A DNA stretch of 35,819 bases from assembly GCA_964599565.1 (NCBI GenBank), contig CAZRFE010000020.1:1-35819 (forward strand), written 5' to 3'. A program made the translations under genes and the position numbers. The notes below the pieces were generated by a model that was not told the origin of the DNA, ran no database searches, and saw nothing but the letters and a program-made list of their open reading frames with translations. This DNA is from JAJUFS01 sp964599565. GTDB taxonomy: Bacteria; Pseudomonadota; Gammaproteobacteria; Natronospirales; JAJUFS01. Positions within the stretch are counted from its first letter, which is position 1. Every line of letters starts with the position of its first letter. This document shows, in pieces, positions 33,026-35,819 of the stretch.

Positions 33026-34000
33026 TTGCAGGCGACCCGCCAGCGCCTGCTCGGCCTGCTTGCCGATGGCCGGTTTCACTCCGGCGAAGCCCTGGGCCGT
33101 GCGCTTGGCGTCTCGCGCGGGGCGGTGTGGAAGCAGATCGCCGCACTCGATGCGCTCGGGCTGGATGTCTTCCGCGTGCCGGGCCGCGGGTACCGGCTCG
33201 CACGTCCCATGGAACTGCTCGACCGCGAGCGGATTCTTGCGGGATTGCTGCCGGAATCGCGCGATCGGCTGCACGAACTGCTCGTTGCGGACAGCGTGGA
33301 TTCCACGAATTCCCGGCTGCTGGAAATGGATACCGATGGCGTGGCCGCGTGTCTCGCGGAGCACCAGCAGGCGGGTCGCGGACGGCGCGGCCGCGCCTGG
33401 GTTTCGCCGTTCGGCGCCAACCTTTATTTGTCCGTGAGCTGGCCTTTTGCGAGTCTTCCGCCGGATTTTCCTGCGCTTGGCCTTGCGGCGGGCGTTGCCG
33501 CGCGCCGCGCGCTGGAGGACATCGGCGCCAGGGGCGTTTGGCTGAAATGGCCGAACGACCTGTACGCCGAGGGCGCGAAGCTCGGCGGCATCCTGCTCGA
33601 AATGCGCGGCGAGCCGCCGGGGCCATGCCGCGTGGTGGCCGGTATCGGCGTCAACGTCGATATGCCCGAGGCAGCGGGTGGCGCCGTCGACCAGCGCTGG
33701 ATCGACCTTGCGGGGGTAATGGGTGGCGTGCTGCCGTCACGCAATGCGCTGGCGATCGCGTTGCTGGATCACTGGATTGCTGCGTTTGCCGGGTTCGAGC
33801 GCGGCGGATTTGCGGACTTCCGCGAGGAATGGCGGACGGCGGACCTGCTGGCGGGTGCGGATGTCGAAGTCGCGGACGGGCGCCAGCGCCTGGTCGGGCG
33901 CGCGCTTGGCGTGGCGGCGGACGGCGCGCTGGAAATCGAGACGGCCGAAGGCGTGCGTCGCGTCGTATCGGGCGATGCGAGCCTGCGGCGCGCTTCATAA
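33026..34000 (+). CDS. birA: Biotin operon repressor / biotin-[acetyl-CoA-carboxylase] ligase
   Basis: This 324-residue protein activates biotin to biotinyl-AMP and attaches it to the carboxylase carrier protein. Residues 1-60 form a winged helix (SGEALGRALGVSRGAVWKQI), so it should also repress biotin genes. The ligase domain has DSVDSTNSRLL, QQAGRGRRGRAWVSPFGANL (biotin/AMP loop) and LKWPNDLY with the catalytic Lys. A C-terminal SH3-like domain follows. TTG 33026 is used; GGAG lies 10 nt upstream. It is followed by coaX after 9 bp, as in many gammaproteobacteria. Confidence 0.95.
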   Translation: MQATRQRLLGLLADGRFHSGEALGRALGVSRGAVWKQIAALDALGLDVFRVPGRGYRLARPMELLDRERILAGLLPESRDRLHELLVADSVDSTNSRLLEMDTDGVAACLAEHQQAGRGRRGRAWVSPFGANLYLSVSWPFASLPPDFPALGLAAGVAARRALEDIGARGVWLKWPNDLYAEGAKLGGILLEMRGEPPGPCRVVAGIGVNVDMPEAAGGAVDQRWIDLAGVMGGVLPSRNALAIALLDHWIAAFAGFERGGFADFREEWRTADLLAGADVEVADGRQRLVGRALGVAADGALEIETAEGVRRVVSGDASLRRAS

Positions 34001-34004
34001 GGAG
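33999..34004 (+). promoter_or_regulatory. Ribosome binding site deciding the TTG start of coaX
   Basis: AAGGAG overlaps the birA stop and is 5 nt before TTG 34010, where the conserved KLFIDIGNS begins. Confidence 0.75.
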
Positions 34005-34009
34005 TCCCG

Positions 34010-34753
34010 TTGAAACTGTTCATCGATATCGGCAACAGCCGGCTGAAATGGGCGGCGTGGAACGGCGCCGAATGGCAGGCCGAAGGAAACGTTGCGGCGG
34101 ATTCCCCGGCGCTCGGCGACTGGATCGGCGGGTTGCCGCGGCCGGACGCAATATGGATCGCCAGCGTCAGCGCCGAGGAGCAGGTGGCACGCGTGACGGA
34201 CGCGTGCGAGCGCGCATGGAATCTCGTTCCCGTGCGGCTGCGGACGCCGGTATCCGCATGCGGTGTGCGCTGCGCGTACGCAGATCCCGCGCGGCTCGGG
34301 ATTGATCGCTGGCTCGCGGTTGTTGCAGCGCATCGCGAGACCGGTGGCCCTGCGATCGTGTTCGACTGCGGTACCGCGATCACCGTGGACGCCGTCGACC
34401 GGGACGGCGAGCACCTGGGCGGATTGATCATTCCGGGCATCCAGCTCATGCGACGCTCGCTGTATGCAAGTACCGCGGGCATTCCTGATGAAGGCGACGG
34501 CGATGTCGGCCTGCTGGCGCGCGATACGCGGTCTGCGGTCAGTGGCGGCAGCCTGTACGCTGCGGTCGCGTTCATGCTGCACGTCACCGCCGAGCTGCGT
34601 TCGCATCTCGGCGACGGCACGCACGTCCTGATGACGGGCGGCGACGCCGAAAGGGTGCGGCCGCTGCTGAACGTGGATTTCGAATGGCGGCCGCGACTGG
34701 TGATGGACGGCATGCGCGCCATGGCCGAGGAGTCCGAATGCGCCTCATCCTGA
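34010..34753 (+). CDS. coaX: Type III pantothenate kinase
   Basis: This 247-residue enzyme phosphorylates pantothenate, the first step of coenzyme A synthesis. ASKHA-fold motifs are visible: LFIDIGNSRLKWA at the N-terminus (Asp6), GIDRWLAVVAAH, and FDCGTAITVDAV near 120-131, then GGLIIPGIQLM. It is the type III enzyme, not CoaA. It starts at TTG 34010 and overlaps the SPOR gene by 16 bp. The last residues (ECASS) lie in that overlap. Confidence 0.95.
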   Translation: MKLFIDIGNSRLKWAAWNGAEWQAEGNVAADSPALGDWIGGLPRPDAIWIASVSAEEQVARVTDACERAWNLVPVRLRTPVSACGVRCAYADPARLGIDRWLAVVAAHRETGGPAIVFDCGTAITVDAVDRDGEHLGGLIIPGIQLMRRSLYASTAGIPDEGDGDVGLLARDTRSAVSGGSLYAAVAFMLHVTAELRSHLGDGTHVLMTGGDAERVRPLLNVDFEWRPRLVMDGMRAMAEESECASS

Positions 34754-35505
34754 TGATTCTCGTGCTGGCGAACCTCGGGTTCTTTGCCTGGCGGGCATGG
34801 CACGCACCGCACGCAGACCATGCGCCGTCCGTGACGAGGGCGGAAGGCGGCGGCAAGCGACTCGTGCTTGTAGGTGAACAGGAAGAGAGCGAAACCGACT
34901 CCCCGGCCGCGCCCGAGCCGGCGCTTGCGACGGCAACGACGCCCGCACCCCTGGACAACGACGTGCCCGCGCAGGCCGCAGGCGAACCTGAAAGTGGCGG
35001 CGATCCCGCGCCGCCGACATGCGCCACGCTTGGCCCGTTCGAGCAGGTGGATGTTGCCGAAGTCGCGCGCAGCCGGCTGGAAATGGCGGACATCAACGCC
35101 ATCCTGCGCGAGTCCGGGGGCCAGATACGCTCAGGATTCTGGGTTTACCTCCCGCCGTTCGCGGATCGCGCGGCCGCAGAGGAGGTGGAAGACGAGTTGC
35201 GCGCGAAGAATGTGCAGGATCTGTTCATCGTGACGGCGTCGGACCAGCGCAACGCCATATCGCTCGGTCTTTTCAGCAGCCCGGAGCGCGCGGACCAGCG
35301 TGCGGCGGAAATCGGAAGGCTGGGCTACGCGCCGCGTGTCGCCGAACGTTTTCGCGATGCAACAGTGTACTGGGTGGATTTCATGGAAAAGCCCGGCGAT
35401 CCGCTCGAGCCGGAATCCGTCGGCGTGATGGCCTCCGGCGATACGCTGCCTGAAAAACGCGCCATTTCCTGTGACGGCATTGCGGCAGCGCCGGGCGGAG
35501 CCTAG
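34738..35505 (+). CDS. Membrane-anchored SPOR-domain protein
   Basis: This protein of about 255 residues has one N-terminal transmembrane helix (1-20, MRLILMILVLANLGFFAWRAW), an acidic Ala/Pro-rich linker (about 40-95), and a C-terminal SPOR domain (about 125-210; FWVYLPPFADRAAAEEVEDEL and ISLGLFSSPERADQRAAEI). SPOR domains bind denuded peptidoglycan strands at the septum. GAGGAG is 6 nt before ATG 34738. Its place between coaX and tRNA-Thr is a conserved gammaproteobacterial arrangement. The stop codon lies within the -10 of the tRNA promoter. Confidence 0.88.
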   Translation: MRLILMILVLANLGFFAWRAWHAPHADHAPSVTRAEGGGKRLVLVGEQEESETDSPAAPEPALATATTPAPLDNDVPAQAAGEPESGGDPAPPTCATLGPFEQVDVAEVARSRLEMADINAILRESGGQIRSGFWVYLPPFADRAAAEEVEDELRAKNVQDLFIVTASDQRNAISLGLFSSPERADQRAAEIGRLGYAPRVAERFRDATVYWVDFMEKPGDPLEPESVGVMASGDTLPEKRAISCDGIAAAPGGA

Positions 35506-35508
35506 AAT
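35480..35508 (+). promoter_or_regulatory. Promoter of tRNA-Thr
   Basis: TTGCGG (35480-35485), a 17-bp spacer, and TAGAAT (35503-35508) give a sigma70-type promoter with a near-consensus -10. Transcription would start near 35515, about 12 nt before the mature tRNA. The -10 overlaps the stop codon of the SPOR gene. Confidence 0.6.
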
Positions 35509-35526
35509 TCGCGTCCCGTCGAAATT

Positions 35527-35602
35527 GCTGGTGTAGCTCAGCTGGTAGAGCGGCTGATTTGTAATCAGTAGGTCGCAGGTTCGATCCCTGTCACCAGCTC
35601 CA
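35527..35602 (+). tRNA. tRNA-Thr (anticodon TGT)
   Basis: This 76-nt gene has acceptor arms GCTGGTG (35527-35533) and CACCAGC (35592-35598), anticodon loop TTTGTAA with TGT at 35560-35562, the T arm GGTTCGATCC, and an encoded CCA at 35600-35602. It reads ACA and, by wobble, other Thr codons. Position before tRNA-Tyr matches the Thr-Tyr-Gly-Thr tRNA cluster upstream of tuf. Confidence 0.97.
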
Positions 35603-35608
35603 GGATTC

Positions 35609-35629
35609 GCCGCCGTCATGGCGGCTTTT
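35609..35629 (+). terminator. Intrinsic terminator after tRNA-Thr
   Basis: GCCGCC (35609-35614), GTCAT, GGCGGC (35620-35625) and TTTT (35626-35629) form a short terminator 7 nt after the tRNA CCA end. The stem has 6 GC pairs but the T run is short, so termination may be partial. Confidence 0.7.
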
Positions 35630-35724
35630 CCTCATCACAGCTTCCAATCTTTCGTTGTGTCCGCAGAAAAAGCTCACTACACTACGCGACCCGCGAAAAC
35701 TGCGGTTCCGATGCCTGTCATGCC

Positions 35725-35754
35725 TTGACAGATATCCGGAAAATCCGTGAAAAT
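35725..35754 (+). promoter_or_regulatory. Promoter of tRNA-Tyr
   Basis: TTGACA (35725-35730), an exact -35 consensus, is followed after 18 bp by GAAAAT (35749-35754), four of six -10 positions. A GC-rich stretch follows before the tRNA at 35772, like the discriminator of stringently controlled stable-RNA promoters. Confidence 0.6.
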
Positions 35755-35771
35755 TCGCGGCTTGCGTCCGC

Positions 35772-35819
35772 GGAGGGGTACTCAAGCGGTCAACGAGGGC
35801 AGACTGTAAATCTGCTGGC
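35772..35819 (+). tRNA. tRNA-Tyr (anticodon GTA), truncated by window end
   Basis: The segment starts GGAGGGGTACTCAAGCGG and contains the anticodon arm GCAGACTGTAAATCTGC with anticodon GTA, as in bacterial tRNA-Tyr. The variable arm, T arm and 3' end lie beyond the window. Confidence 0.93.

Overview
The window looks like chromosomal DNA of a high-GC, halotolerant gammaproteobacterium (class-level inference, no close species match claimed). Three things support this. The right end carries birA, coaX, a SPOR-domain gene, tRNA-Thr(UGU) and the start of tRNA-Tyr(GUA), the order that leads into tuf, secE and nusG in many gammaproteobacteria. The left end is the 3' end of an rRNA operon. The middle holds a full ectoine/5-hydroxyectoine synthesis and uptake locus, typical of marine or saline bacteria.

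Layout. 1-320: 3' end of 23S rRNA, 5S rRNA and a strong intrinsic terminator, followed by about 460 bp with no convincing gene. 783-10151 (+): nine tightly packed genes of a heptose-centred glycan locus: heptosyltransferase-like GT9, two GT4 enzymes, a short-chain dehydrogenase, gmhB, hldE, GT9, GT2, GT9. 10163-11683 (-): a convergent MFS transporter. 11950-16554 (+): a CtlX-type guanidino-group hydrolase, a hotdog thioesterase, then a CHASE2 adenylate cyclase, an SH3-domain protein and an M48 lipoprotein protease as one overlapping unit. 16606-17906 (-): a carboxymuconolactone decarboxylase/AhpD-like protein and an arginase. 18064-21263 (+): a large DUF5916-type outer-membrane protein and an EamA transporter. 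21300-22181 (-): a YegS/diacylglycerol-kinase-like lipid kinase.

22246-32227 (-) is dominated by compatible-solute genes. In transcription order they are: a MarR-type regulator, aspartokinase, ectA, ectB, ectC, ectD, a strong terminator, two uncharacterised genes, then ehuB, ehuC, ehuD and ehuA. Aspartokinase feeds aspartyl phosphate toward aspartate semialdehyde. EctB, EctA and EctC make ectoine, EctD hydroxylates it, and the Ehu ABC importer recovers or scavenges ectoines. No eut-type ectoine catabolic gene is present, so the locus looks built for accumulation and recycling.

32377-35819 (+): plsY (phospholipid synthesis), birA, coaX, the SPOR gene and the tRNA genes.

The features most worth a second look are: the heptose locus with hldE and gmhB but no gmhA or hldD; an aspartokinase of LysC type with an atypical regulatory region at the head of the ectoine operon, behind a terminator-like leader hairpin; a near-promoter palindrome at the MarR gene; hairpins between ectB/ectC and ectC/ectD; and the placement of this roughly 32-kb block between an rRNA operon and birA, which are close neighbours in E. 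coli.
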